64,000 nt of DNA from Caprella mutica (lineage: Eukaryota; Arthropoda; Malacostraca; Amphipoda; Caprellidae), in the NCBI GenBank assembly GCA_947561585.1, contig CANNZV010000331.1:186001-250000 (forward strand), given 5' to 3'. This document shows, in pieces, positions 23,610-35,390 of this stretch. Both the position numbers and the translations under genes were made by a program. Under the pieces are notes generated by a model. That model saw nothing but the letters and a program-made list of their open reading frames with translations. It was not told the origin of the DNA and searched no databases. Numbering within the stretch: position 1 is the stretch's first letter; every line of letters starts with the position of its first letter.

Positions 23610-26070
23610 GAATGTGGCACAGATCACTTTATGGTCAGGTCCATAGTAAACTTCTCATTCAAGCGAGCGCAGAACACTACGAACCGAGTTATGAAGGCAA
23701 AACTTGCAGTCGTCAAGTTGAAAGATCCGAATTTTTGTAGAATGTTCAGACAGCGGTACTTGGACGCCTTGTAAACTGACATGACATCATGCGACATTGT
23801 GCAGGGCACTTGGGAGATACTTAAATCGGGTGTGCAGGATATATCTAGAGAAGTACTTGGCACATCCGCTAAGAAGTAAGTCACCTGACTGGTTCATGGA
23901 AAACGAACTGGAGATAAATAATCTAATTGATGCGAAAAACAAAGCATATCAGGTAACTCTAGATTGCAGAGTAACGATTAGCATTCAAAATAATATCGCA
24001 GAAGCCCGAAGAAATCTGCAGCGTCGCCTTAGAGAAATTAAGAAATTAGGATTGGTGGTCAAGAGAAGCAGCTTCTCTGCAGGTATGGACCAGAGATGCC
24101 AATTTCAACTCCTGTGCTGACAAGGATGGGATACTCCTTACCAATGCAGATGACATCAAGAGCAGGTGGAGGGAACACTATGAAGATCTTTGGAATCACG
24201 ATGGCACCTCCAGTATTGACGCTATGGCTGATTTTCGCCAGCTTCCAGTTAGGGCAGACCTTGAGGTCCCGCAACGTGTGGACGAAGTTCAGAGAGCTCT
24301 GAGTGGAATGAACGAAGGTAAAGCACCTGGGTGTGATGGCATACCCACTGAAGTATGGAAATATGGAGGTAATAGCTTAGCGGAATTACTCGTGAAGCTT
24401 TTCCATCTCTGTTGGCAGAGAGATGAGGTACCAGTGAACTTCAAAGACGCTAAAATTGTCTCTATTTAAAAGAAGAAAGGATGTAAGAATGAGTGTGGCA
24501 ACCACCGTGGTATTTTCCTCCTTTGCGTGGCATGTAAAATACTGGCAAGGGTCATGCTAACACGTCTGGAGAAGGCCTTCGAGAGAGTCTTGCCTGGAAC
24601 TCAGTGTGGATTCAGATCGACGAGGTCTAGTATGGAAATGATCTTTTCGCTAAGACAGCTGCAGGAGAAGTCCGTGTAACAGAGACAACCTCTATACATT
24701 GCCTTCGTTGACTTCCGAAAGGCGTTTGACACGGTGTATCAGCGGATCCTGTGGCAGGTTTTGAAGATTTATGGATGTCTAGATGTATTTGTCACCATCG
24801 TGCAGCAGTTCCACGAAAATATGAGGGCATCTGTTCTGGCTGGAGGCAGTGAAACTGATCCTTTTCTTGTTCGGAGTGGAGTGTGACAGGAGTGTGTGCT
24901 CGCGCCGCTTTTGTTTTCCGTGTTCCTGACAGCAGTTTTGGCAATATCAAGAATGAATGAGGTAAAAGGTGTGAACCTTGTCAGTCGAACAGATGGTAAA
25001 TTATTCAATCTTGCTAGGCTAAGAGCTCGTACAAAGGTCTAGTAGCCAGCAACGTTGATGACCTCCAGAGTATGCTTGGCCGTTGTTGCAACACATGATC
25101 TTTATTTGGCTTGAAGATCAACACCGATAAAACAGAAGTTTTGTACCAACCTCTGCCTTTGCATCCCTATGTCGCTCCGGCTATTCAGTGTGGAGATGTG
25201 GTGCTCAAAAGTGTTGACAGATTCACCTATCTTGGTAGTACCATATCCTGAGATAGCCCTATTGATTTTGAAGTGGTACGACAAATACAGGCAGCGAGTG
25301 CTGCATTTGGTAGACTCCGAAACAGAGTGTGGAGTAACAGAGACTTGAGGTTGTGTACCAAGATGGAGGTCTACAGAGCGGTGGTGGTCTCGACTCTGAC
25401 GTACTCACTTGAGACCTGTACCCTGTATCGGAGACACATTAGGAAATTAACTGTTAGTCAGCAGCACCATCTCAGACTGCTGCTTGGTATAAATTGGCAG
25501 TATCATATCTCAAACATGGAGGTACTCAGGCTGGATGGTATGCCTAGCATTGAATCTTTGTTGGTGTCTGCAAATATCAGATGGGCTGGACGTTGTGAGA
25601 ATGGATGATGAAAGGTTACCCAAAGCGTTAATGTACGACGAACTTGCTGTGGGAACTCGTACAGTCGGTAGCCAGAAATTACGCTACAAAGACTTGCTAA
25701 AGAGGAACCTGAAAACGGTTGAGGGGCCTGTTGACAATTGGTAGGAAGTAGCACTAGACCGAACTGAGTACCGTTAATTACCAAGAGGGGCGGTGGCGTA
25801 TGTGGAAAAGAACAGGAGTAAGGCATATATTGCCGCCAGGGAAAAACGTCACAAACCTCCACTGCCAGCGGAGTCCTTGCAGTGTCCATCATGCGACAGA
25901 CCCTGCAGAGGAACTGTTGGGCTGGCCACATACACCAGAGCAAGGCATTAAGTTTTATACTCAATGTACACATGTGTGTATGTATATGTATACTCTGTTG
26001 CATTTCTGTATTTCTCTTCTATTTTCCTTCGTCGAAATCGACTGGATGTCTATATATATATATAGATATA
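23610..26070 (+). mobile_element. 5'-truncated, inactivated LINE (non-LTR retrotransposon)
   Basis: The element starts abruptly inside the endonuclease domain, at the GTDHFMV box that corresponds to the catalytic SDH motif of APE-type endonucleases. It runs through a linker, the reverse transcriptase and a C-terminal C2H2 zinc finger to a stop at 25949-25951. A 3' UTR of about 120 bp follows, ending in a (TA)n tract near 26052-26065. Abrupt 5' truncation and a simple-repeat 3' tail are the usual result of target-primed reverse transcription. GC content is much higher than the flanks, so it is younger than, or foreign to, its AT-rich surroundings. No clear target-site duplication was found. 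The clade is not assigned; its gene order resembles the LINEs with C-terminal zinc finger common in invertebrates. Confidence 0.9.
23613..25951 (+). pseudogene. LINE ORF2 relic: endonuclease end, reverse transcriptase, zinc finger
   Basis: Order along the frame-shifted product: endonuclease end (GTDHFMVRS, 23615 on); linker with SPDWFMENELEINNLIDAKN (about 23884-23943); RT thumb/finger start with GKAPGCDGIPTEVW (24319-24360); NHRGIFLL (24499-24525); CGFRSTRSSMEM (24604-24640); catalytic motif A FVDFRKAFDTV (24706-24738); and QECVLAPLLFSVF, where the usual QGC box has Gly changed to Glu and is preceded by a TGA. The FADD catalytic box expected after RARTKV is absent; about 20 codons are deleted near 25039-25055. 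FGLKINTDKTEVLYQP and the RT thumb follow. The product ends in CPSCDRPC...HTRARH, a C2H2 finger. In-frame stops occur at 24467, about 24678, 24883 and later, and frame changes near 24045, 25050-25110 and 25600. Confidence 0.9.
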
Positions 26071-26180
26071 ATAACAAATTTGTCGTTACAAGATTTAAAA
26101 TGGAGAACCATCCGATAAATCTGAACCTACCTATCTAAAAAAATGTGTGATTTGACAAAGATTCGAGGAACACGATTTTG

Positions 26181-26573
26181 TCTGATAGTAAATCATCACA
26201 GTGACTCTTTTCTCAGATTGTACATCATCACAGTGACTCTTTTCTCTGATAGTAAATCATTACAGTGACTCTTTCTCTGATAGTACATCATCACAGTGAC
26301 TCTTTTCTCTGACAGTGCATCATCACAGTGACTCTTTTCTCTGACAGTACATCATCATAATGACTCTTTTATCTGACAGTACATCATCATAATGACTCTC
26401 TTCTCTGACAGTACATCATCATAATGACTCTTTTCTCTGACAGTGCATCATAACAGTGACTCTTTTCTCTGAAAGTTCATCATCACAGTGACTCTTTTCT
26501 CTGATAGTTCATCATCATAGTGACTCTTTTCTATGACAGTACATTATCATAGTGACTCTTTTCTCTGACAATA
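26181..26573 (+). repeat. 32-bp minisatellite array
   Basis: About 12 copies of a 32-bp unit with core CATCATCACAGTGACTCTTT followed by TCTCTGACAGTA. Variants (CATAATGACTC, GACAGTGCAT) occur in neighbouring clusters. The array begins about 110 bp after the LINE tail. Confidence 0.95.
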
Positions 26574-29500
26574 CAATTAAAGTACAATGCAGATGTTCTA
26601 ATCTCTTTTGAGAATATTGTAATCTAATCCTCTTCTATAATTGATAACATAGGTAAGATAAGATAAATATATCAAATTTGACATAAAATGACTTCATATG
26701 TGTTCATATATCACTCGCTTTTAAAATTGTAGCTATCTTTTTCACGCTGCTTCGGTGATTTTTATATTATTTGTTCATAGTGAATATTTAGACAATCAAT
26801 ACAATTATTTGAAAACTTTGATATTTTCGTGAAAATGATTTTCCATTATATTAAAAATTTCCTTTTATGCAGTTTCTCAATTTCATGCAAATAATTCTGC
26901 AATCAAATCTGTTTGTTTAATAATGATGAATGCAATAGTTAGACAATAATAAATCAACAATTTAAATTGTGACTGGCAGATAACTACCAAGCGTTTTATC
27001 AACATCTGTATATTCTAGATAAGAGTTATTGTCAATTTATGCTTGCAATATTGCCCACCATTTTGGACGGAGTATCACGTTCAGGAAGTTGTTAAAAAGT
27101 TTTATGTGCAACTTCGTAAATGTTATGCATTAGATATAAGTTAAAAATTTGTAAGGCTGAACTGATAAAGTTTATATCATTTACCCGGTGTACTAGCCGA
27201 AGTTTAATACTCGTTGAGCCTGAATATTTTTTATATCATTAATTGAATTTTATCTGAGGTTTTTTTTTTCATCGTCGATGAAATTCGAAAGGAGATGTCA
27301 GGACCATTCGAAATGGAATTTAATAAATCACCATTTTTCAGATTCCAGACTAGGAATTCTTACTTGCAATCGAAGTGAGTGCCTTTCAAAAGACAAGTGA
27401 ATAATAAATTGATGTTCATAGAATAATAATGTAATGTCTCTCAACGACACACGAGAATCACTTCTCATGTCATCCATTATGAGGATATATAACATGGATA
27501 TGCCTTCTTCCAAAGACTTTTCTATGGAGACGAATATTTAAACGCTTCAACGATTGATATGGTATGCTAATTGTTATATATTGGGCATTATGACTGCCTA
27601 TTCTTTTGTACTACTATAGGTATAAAGTTTATTCAATATAGTATAGATATATTTTGTGAATTTATTTTATAAGCTAAATATCTGTTTATATAGAGTTTTA
27701 ATAATTTAAACCTTAAACTGAATTTCCACCTCACGATTACATCCAATTCCTGTTACCTGATTCCCATTCCAGTGGCAATGGATATAAATCACAAGCAGTT
27801 CTAGCGGTCATCATTCAGAATATTAGCTTCATAACCTTTCTTACGTGTGATGAGAAGCAAGTGACTTCAGTAATCAGTATAGATTTTCAACTGAATTCAC
27901 TAAGAGAATAGAAGAAATAACTAATAAGTACCGAATTAATGAATGAATATAATATTACGTTGTGCGATAATTGTTCCTGTTGTTATTTTCTTCGTTATTC
28001 CATCTTCTTAATGAATCACTGGCGTGAAATATTTAAACCTTTACAGTGTTAAAGTATGAGTAATTGGAGTCAGGTAAGAAATTAGTGAATTATCAACTAT
28101 TAATCATTACTCTGTGCTATGGTAGCATAATTCGTTAAAAGTGATCTGATTAATCTAGAGTATTCAATTTTCATGGAGCCACTTTTATTATAACTTTTCT
28201 TCTTCGAGTCCCTTGCAGTAAGTCAGAGATGTGGCTATTATATCCGAAGTACACGTTTAATAATATCAACTAAATTGATTAAATCGAGAGTAAAGAGAAA
28301 GAATACACTATAGATTATAGAAAAATATTTGTTAGTATGGGTACCAGTGAAAAGTGTATTTAGTGATATGTTATTTAGTTGATGAATTTGCTTTTTTTAT
28401 GAATATAATTTATTTTTAACTAGAAATCTAGTTTCATGTTTTAGTTATGCAAACGAAAGGATTATGTATAATATTAAATAAATACAATATTTTTTAAACT
28501 TGGAATAGATCTATCATCAAATCCAAAGATAACAATCAGTTAATATGGTCAGGTCATTTCAAGTCTGACTATTAGTCGATTAATTCCTGCAGAGAATATC
28601 TTGAATTATTTGAAATAAATTAAATTGCTGGGATTAGCAGATATAAACATTGAATAGTGATTGTTTCTATGGCAGTTGATGGCAACCATCTTCAACTCAT
28701 TATACGAATTATATATTTTTCAACTATGAATTATATTTTGTTGGTTTCAATGTAATGGTTATATATGAAAGATTTGATTAATGAATACTCATTAGTGGAA
28801 TACTGTTCGTTTGCAATATATTACTGGATTGTAGAGTAAGTGGTTGTGAAAAAAACTAATTCACAAAAAAATGTTTAATAAAAGAATACAAAAACAATAA
28901 TATTATAATAATAAAATGATAGAAGAATAATATTTTGGAATAATGCAGAGGAAATCCTTTCACTACGTAACGGAAGTATTACATATTATTATTTTCATAT
29001 TTATTTGATTCGAAAAATTTGTTGTTGTGCTCCAAATTACAGCAACTCTAGCAATAATTAAACACATTTACTTGACTTCAAACGTTTCATTTAAGAGTAT
29101 GAAACTCTCACTAGTAATCAATTTACTTCAATGAAAGGCAGGTAACTGTTTCTTTACCTGCTACTTCACGTCTCTTGATTAAAGAAAAACTTGAACTTAA
29201 TTGATAGTTGATTGAGACAAAGGATCCGATATCAAAAGTTGAGTAAGATTTAAGAGATTTGAATCATTTATCTTCTATATTCTTCCTCCTGAATCACAAA
29301 TTATCCTTATCGAATTGTGAGTTTATCATCATTAAGTGTACTCTTAAGTACCAAGGACTACAATTAGAAGACACTTCACCAACGGAATAGATTATCACAA
29401 AAAATATGACTCTATTTTTGGAAGAAATATTTTCACAGATTTTTTTTAATGTACTTCTACTCAAACTAAAATAGGGAAAGTTTTACGAAGAAAAAAGTTA

Positions 29501-31323
29501 GATAGAGAATAATATGAATTTATTTTCACATTACACTTATTGTTTTTTCTTAAATTTTCACTCAAAACCATTAAAAATATGCGTAACAAAAGTTTTTTCT
29601 AAGATATGTCTGCCAAGTACTTCATAGCGCCTATTTTTAATATGTAATCACTTCATATTATCATGTTATATCGGTACATTTCTGCACGTGGCTCAGTGTT
29701 CTCCAATGAATATGTTATTACCTGTAAACCAATGAGGTAATTAGCATCAGTTAATTAGCTACTTAATTTGTTATCAGACAGGTGACACAGGTGCACACGT
29801 GGTACATAATAGATTGCTAATGAATTATTTACAGATTAATCTGTATTGTTTCAATGCGGATGTAACAGAATTAATTATATTTTGTAGTACCTACTTATAG
29901 ATATTTAACAATATCTTTAATACAGCATCAAAGAGAATTAATCACTTCAAATGACAGGAAATTTCAAAACAATTTTGCATTATTGAATTAATTTGCATTA
30001 GGATAATAGTTGACTAAGAAAATAAATAGTAAGCTATAAGACAGTATCACATAGCTCATTTCACGCTTTTCAATTGTAAATAGAGTTTAACATCTTGAGA
30101 TAAACTTCATAGTCAATTTTTAAAATTACGATTAAAATTTTTACATATCGTTAGTAGGTGTAAAGTGTTTCACCAAATATTGTGAAGTAAATAAATGAAT
30201 ATGATCTCTCATATCAACTCACAAGTAAAAATTAAATTGTGCAGCCTTGCTCTTATTTCAATTTTGTGTAACACTAACCTGCTTTGCTGGGAAAATGAAT
30301 CAAGGAAGAAAAAATGTCAGTATTAGAGATCACAGTTCAAGCAGTCAAAGTGAGCTATAACATCTGAACTTTAAAGATCATGCTACTATGGCACATTTTC
30401 AATAAATCACCTTGTACTTAGAAGTACCGATAACTGTTAAAGAATTGAAATTTACGACACAATATATTATGATAATTTCTCATTTTTTTTGGTAAGTGAA
30501 TAAAAATTGTTTAAATTGGATCACATGTGAATATATAGGGACAGAAAACGTTTTCCTTTTGCGTAAATACTTGAAGTGACTGAATTGTTGTTAAATCCCT
30601 AATGATTTGATCCCTATTAACTATATCTTAATTGATGATTTAAAAACTGAAAAAGGTAACGTTTTAAATATTTCGTCTGTTTATTATGAGTGAATTAAAA
30701 TCATATTTTTCGAATGTAAAAGGAAAAGTTTTCTTCTTTTAGTATAATGAAATATTGAGAGGATATGCATTTCAAACATTACTACCTTTATTATGCATTG
30801 CATTTCACTTCTGGAAAGTGGGAGTTGCGAATATACTTATACTCTTACAATATTTATATACATTTGTATTTTTATTCACAATATAATGATTGCTTTAGGA
30901 AAAAGAAAAATGATTTTTTTTTAAATTTAAGCTAATAAACTTATGTGTAATTACATATGATGGAAGAGATCATAATGCAATTTATTTAATATAATACTAG
31001 ATGACAAATGATTATTAAATAATTACCTTTAATTATTTTTTTCCTTTTGCAGTTAGATATTTAGGAAGTTAGGTGACCATTTGTTTATAAGGCCACTTAA
31101 CTGTCTGACTTCTATGTAAGTCCCTTAATTGTATTTTTTTAAAGATACAACTCGTTGTGGTTAAAGCAAACGTTGGACTTTTAACAATACCAATAAATGT
31201 GACACATTCACTCAGAATAGAAGATTAATTTATTCACTCAGCATTATCCAATTGAAGGTAGTCTATGAAAATAAGAGTTTCATTATAAGTTCTCGTCAAA
31301 AAATTCTCCCCAAATATGGCGAG
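26574..31323. other. Long AT-rich spacer, no gene seen
   Basis: About 4.7 kb with no supportable exon or RNA gene. A weak match to the interspersed repeat of 43890 may lie at 28171-28250 (ATGGAGCCACTTTTATTATA onward), but it is too diverged to call. Frames are short and strongly Lys/Asn/Ile-biased, as expected from base composition. Confidence 0.45.
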
Positions 31324-31467
31324 TTAAAACTGTTTTGAGTAATCGATTAGCGACAGGTTTGTTCTAAGAAATCTCAAGATGTCAAAAGTCTTTTTCATTT
31401 CCTGACTTTCAAACTCTGCAAAGAAGAGCTGACTAATTAGCCATTTTTGTGCCTCTGCAACGTGCCT
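31324..31467 (-). CDS. Candidate terminal coding exon, unknown protein
   Basis: On the minus strand a good splice-acceptor context (TTAATTTTTTCTAG, a pyrimidine run then AG at about 31482-31469) is followed by 47 codons and a TAA at 31324-31326. Composition is balanced and helical, with stretches such as HVAEAQKWLISQLFFAEF and MKKTFDILRFLRTNLSL, unlike chance frames nearby. Local GC is above the flanks. No domain is recognised and no upstream exon was identified. The solo LTR lies only about 220 bp upstream of the proposed exon. It could be a real last exon of a gene extending to higher coordinates, or a relic. Confidence 0.4.
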   Translation of the reverse strand, partial: RHVAEAQKWLISQLFFAEFESQEMKKTFDILRFLRTNLSLIDYSKQF

Positions 31468-31680
31468 ACTAGAAAAAATTAATGAGGAAATCAATTCACT
31501 GTAATTATCGTTTGTTTGATAGTATCTTGCACTTTGACTTTGAACATTGAAAGGTTGTGTTAGAAGTTGTTATTTGATGAAAAAACGATGTAATGAACTT
31601 TGATAAAATTTAATATATTTTGCAATGAATGTTTAAATGCAACAATAATTGTTTAAATATATCAAAAAATGTTGAAAAGC

Positions 31681-31685
31681 AACAT
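31681..31685 (+). repeat. Target-site duplication AACAT, left copy
   Basis: AACAT directly precedes the TG terminus of the solo LTR and is repeated exactly after its CA terminus (32589-32593). Confidence 0.8.
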
Positions 31686-32588
31686 TGTCACGGAACTATT
31701 TTAGGGCTGAATAGAACCATGTGAAACTGTTAAAGTTTTTATTCCTCATTGATAGACGTGGCTGCAAAGACACAAAAATACCTAAATTAGTTTAACAAAT
31801 CAAAAGAAATATAGTTACAAAATAACAATGAATAAAATGGAAAGCACGTATATAAAGTACAAGGGACTTTATTGAAGAAGTAGGACAGGTAAGTGGCAAC
31901 AGATTTCTAGTTAGAAAGATAATCAACATGGATACGGCAAATCACATGAAGTCTGTTACGGCGAAATTAAATCTCCAATGGTACAATATACAAGGACTAA
32001 AATGGTACACCTAGCTACTAATATGAGAGTATATAAAGTTTCAACTTGTGTTGCTATAAAACCTAGATCAGGCAGAAGAAATTTAGCGTTAGAAAGATAA
32101 GACTACATAGCTTTAAACATTTGTAAAGGTATACCAAGGTATTTAATATAATAGAACAAGACTAATAGGGAGAGTTTCTCATTTCATAGTAAAGGATTAC
32201 CAATTAGAAACCGATATAGATAGCGTTATATCAGTCACGGGGGTCTTTCCCGAAATACCGATCAGGTACAAGATATACTAACAAACAATACGCAACACAG
32301 ATTAAATAATACAGATCAGAAACTTCACACACTCGATATGGGGCTTCCAAGTTACTATATACACAATTAGATTATCAAGGAAAATATGGGGATTGTAGAG
32401 TTATCTGTCACTATAGCCTAAGAACTGTACATGATGCTAGCTGGAATTAAACTGACGCTATTAGGATTGGAGAGTATTTCAAGTGAGGTTTGGAGTTAAA
32501 TATTGAGTTGTCAGATGTGCAGTTCAGTTAAATATATGAATAAATGAAATAATAATATATTATGAGAATAGACTGGACTGCCGTCACA
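31686..32588. mobile_element. Solo LTR of an LTR retrotransposon (903 bp)
   Basis: The segment begins TGTCACGG and ends CCGTCACA. It therefore has the TG...CA termini within a short inverted repeat that define LTRs, and it is flanked by the 5-bp direct repeat AACAT. Inside are TATA-box-like TATATAAAG motifs at 31849 and 32033 and an AATAAA-like signal near the right end (about 32540), as expected for an LTR promoter and polyadenylation region if read left to right. No gag-pol code flanks it, so recombination between two LTRs probably removed the interior. A 5-bp duplication fits Gypsy, Copia or BEL/Pao groups; sequence alone does not decide. Its composition is more purine-rich than the surrounding spacer. 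Confidence 0.78.
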
Positions 32589-33092
32589 AACATAAAATAA
32601 ATGTTCATATTATACAACAATTAATCTTGGAATTATGCAACAATGAATGTGGAAATATTGTAATAACGAATATTAGAAATGCGACAAAAAGTTGAAATGC
32701 TGCAAACGATATTGAATGCCTTTTTATAAAGCTTGTAACATGTTATAAATATTATATTGTTATTTGTTTGTTGAAAGTAAATCTTACTTGTTGATGTGAA
32801 AAAAATGAAATGAATTATTCTGCCAGTGTAAAACAAACCAGTAAAATTCTAATTTTTTATAACTGTTTTTTTTCACTACAACAAAGCAGAGTTGCAAGAA
32901 TATCATATATAGCCTTTTATTTATAAAATTATACATACATTTTCATTATATCCTAATAAGAGAATTATTTATTTTCTTGAATTGTTCCTTTGGTTGGATA
33001 GTTAATTAAAAGGAATGATTTAACAGAATAAAATGAATACTATCTTATCACATAACACAATTATGAATGTCATTCTCTTGGCAGGGGACAGT
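32589..33092. other. Right target-site duplication and AT-rich spacer
   Basis: AACAT (32589-32593) is the right copy of the solo LTR's target duplication. The rest is AT-rich; a 67-codon minus-strand frame (32633-32836) has the biased composition of chance. Confidence 0.5.
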
Positions 33093-33220
33093 CACCGTAC
33101 TTGGAAAGTGGGTATCAGAGTCATATGTATCAATCTAAGCTTCAAAAAATTCTGATTGACCGTTCACGATCTTAATTATCACCCACTTACCGAGTTCTGT
33201 GAATGTACGAGTACTGCAAA
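33093..33220 (+). mobile_element. Small MITE, copy A
   Basis: Imperfect terminal inverted repeats: CGTACTTGGAAAGTGGGTA at the left and ACCCACTTACCGAGTTCTGT at the right. The right end continues GAATGTACGAGTACTGC, a tail shared with copies at 34312-34410 and 17974-18012. No coding capacity. Confidence 0.6.
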
Positions 33221-33475
33221 GTTTTTATTGTAATTAGGAAAGTGTAATTTCCACATTTTCAATATAATTGAAAATAAGTTACAGAGTAAGTTAAAAGTTT
33301 CTTCACAGTCACAATTATGTTCATTCTTTCCTTCTTATTTTAATTACCAGAAAGCAAATCCCTCTTCATTTATTAACTAGGTTAGTTACCTGGAAAGGTG
33401 AGACAGAGGAATCATTCTCTAACTCTAGTTTGCCTTTATTAGTTACAGGAAGAAAAGTTATTTAATGTGCACTCA

Positions 33476-34116
33476 CTGTACAGGTGTGATCAATTAGTTT
33501 GGGTATGGAAGGCATTCAATGTACAGGTGTGGTCAATTCGTTTGGTAAAGGGAAGGCATTCAATGTACATGTGTGGTCAATTCATTTGGTAAAGGGAAGG
33601 CATTCAATGTACAGGTGTGGTCAATTCGTTTGGTAAAGGGAAGGTATTCAATGTACAGGTGTGGTCAATTCGTTTGGTAAAGGGAAGGTATTCAATGTAC
33701 AGGTGTGGTCAATTCGTTTGGTAAAGGGAAGGTATTCAATGTACAGGTGTGGTCAATTCATTTGGTAAAGGGAAGGTATTCAATGTACAGGTGTGGTCAA
33801 TTCATTTGGTAAAGGGAAGGTATTCAATGTACATGTGTGGTCAATTCATTTGGTAAAGGGAAGGTATTCAATGTACAGGTATGGTCAATTCGTTTGGTAA
33901 AGGGAAGGCATTCAATGTACAGGTGTGGTCAATTCGTTTGGTAAAGGGAAGGCATTCAATGTACAGGTGTGGTCAATTCATTTGGTAAAGGGAAGGCATT
34001 CAATGTACAGGTGTGGTCAATTCATTTGGTAAAGGGAAGGTATTCAATGTATAGGTGTGGTCAATTCGTTTGGTAAAGGGAAGTTATTCAATGTGAAGGT
34101 GTGATCAGTTAGTTTG
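33476..34116 (+). repeat. 44-bp minisatellite array
   Basis: About 14.5 copies of a 44-bp unit with core GTGTGGTCAATTCGTTTGGT, then AAAGGGAAGG and CATTCAATGTACAG. Divergence is low inside (T/C at GGTATTC/GGCATTC, CG/CA at TTCGTT/TTCATT); first and last copies are most diverged (GTGATCAATTAG at both edges). Similar edge copies at both ends fit expansion from the centre. Confidence 0.97.
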
Positions 34117-34311
34117 ATCCGTAAAACAGAAAAATCTGTTTTCCACAAAACTTATTTCTCATTAACCACATTACCTGATGATAACACTCACTTTACAGGA
34201 TGTGCCTGTTCAGTGTAGTACATATGCTGGAACTACATTTGGTAAATCTCACAATTTTTTTGCAAAAGGAAAAACGTCTCTGTACAGTGTACACTGACAT
34301 TAATTTACAGT

Positions 34312-34410
34312 CACAGTAATCGGAAAGTGGTGAAATTTTTAAAGCTCTGGTTGCTTCCTTACCAATTGTAACGTCTAGCGTCCGAATACTGTGAGTGTCA
34401 GAGTACTGCA
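34312..34410 (+). mobile_element. Small MITE, copy B
   Basis: Same orientation and layout as copy A: ACAGTAATCGGAAAGTGG at the left and GTCCGAATACTGTGAGTGTC then AGAGTACTGC at the right. Copies A and B bracket the 44-bp array. Confidence 0.6.
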
Positions 34411-35390
34411 ACATAGTAACAATCAAAATAATCAGAAATAAATGAATTATTGATTGCAATAACATGCACAATTTGTGAACGAAATGGAGAAATCATTTTT
34501 GATATAGGGAAATAATTTCTCATTTAATTTTAGTATGGCCTACTTATATTCGATATTGAACGTAATATTTCACTCCTAATGAAAACTAATCACTGCAGTT
34601 TGAGTACATTAACTCATTTGGAAATGTTTGTTTATTATGTAATTACTTCCAAATAATTAGTAACGTTTCGCACCTAATTACCAGATAGACTCAAATGAAC
34701 AGTAATGTAATGAGGTGATATTTTCAGTCGTTAGATTTTGGTGACCAGGAGTACATTTGAATAAGAGTGTACTAATTCATCAATATGTGAAGGAAATATA
34801 TTTTTATTCGAATGAATTGATTCTTATAAATATAGTTCATACATTTGTAAATATGTTATGGAAATTTACATTGTAAATATGTAATCCAGCAACAATTAAT
34901 TGAGTGGTGCTTATTTGATTGGTATTATATAACAAACTGTATTAATTTTTATGTTAAGGAGAAAATATATTTAACTTTATCAATATGAATACAATTACTC
35001 ATATTTCTCTTGTCCTAGATCACCTTCATCCAATATGTACATTTTAATGTCTGCACTTCATCTGATATATACATATTTATTTTGTAATTAACCGACACGA
35101 ATTAGACTAGGAAGTAATTTCCAAGTTGTATTTGATCAAATATCAAACTTAGAGAATTTTACAGACATTGCATTTGAAAACATTGTCTTGCGGAGCATAA
35201 TGCATTCTTCCAGGCAGAATTTAATATTCAGAACGACGAAAGAAGTAAAAAAAAAAGAAGTCATCATATATCCATCCATTTTGTGAAGCAGCTGAACTTT
35301 AAAAATAAAACGTTTCAAAGGGAAATGTTTGTGAAGTCTTAGTAAATTCTATTTCGGATATAAATTCACTTCTACCATGAATCTTTACCC
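34411..35390. other. AT-rich spacer, no gene seen
   Basis: No exon or repeat unit supported. A 60-codon minus-strand frame (35136-35318) lacks any recognisable motif. Confidence 0.4.

Noticed and set aside
23624..25608. Minus-strand frames over the LINE (for example 23624-23884, 24059-24274, 25503-26003)
   Set aside because: They are shadows of the plus-strand reverse-transcriptase sequence and have no motifs of their own.
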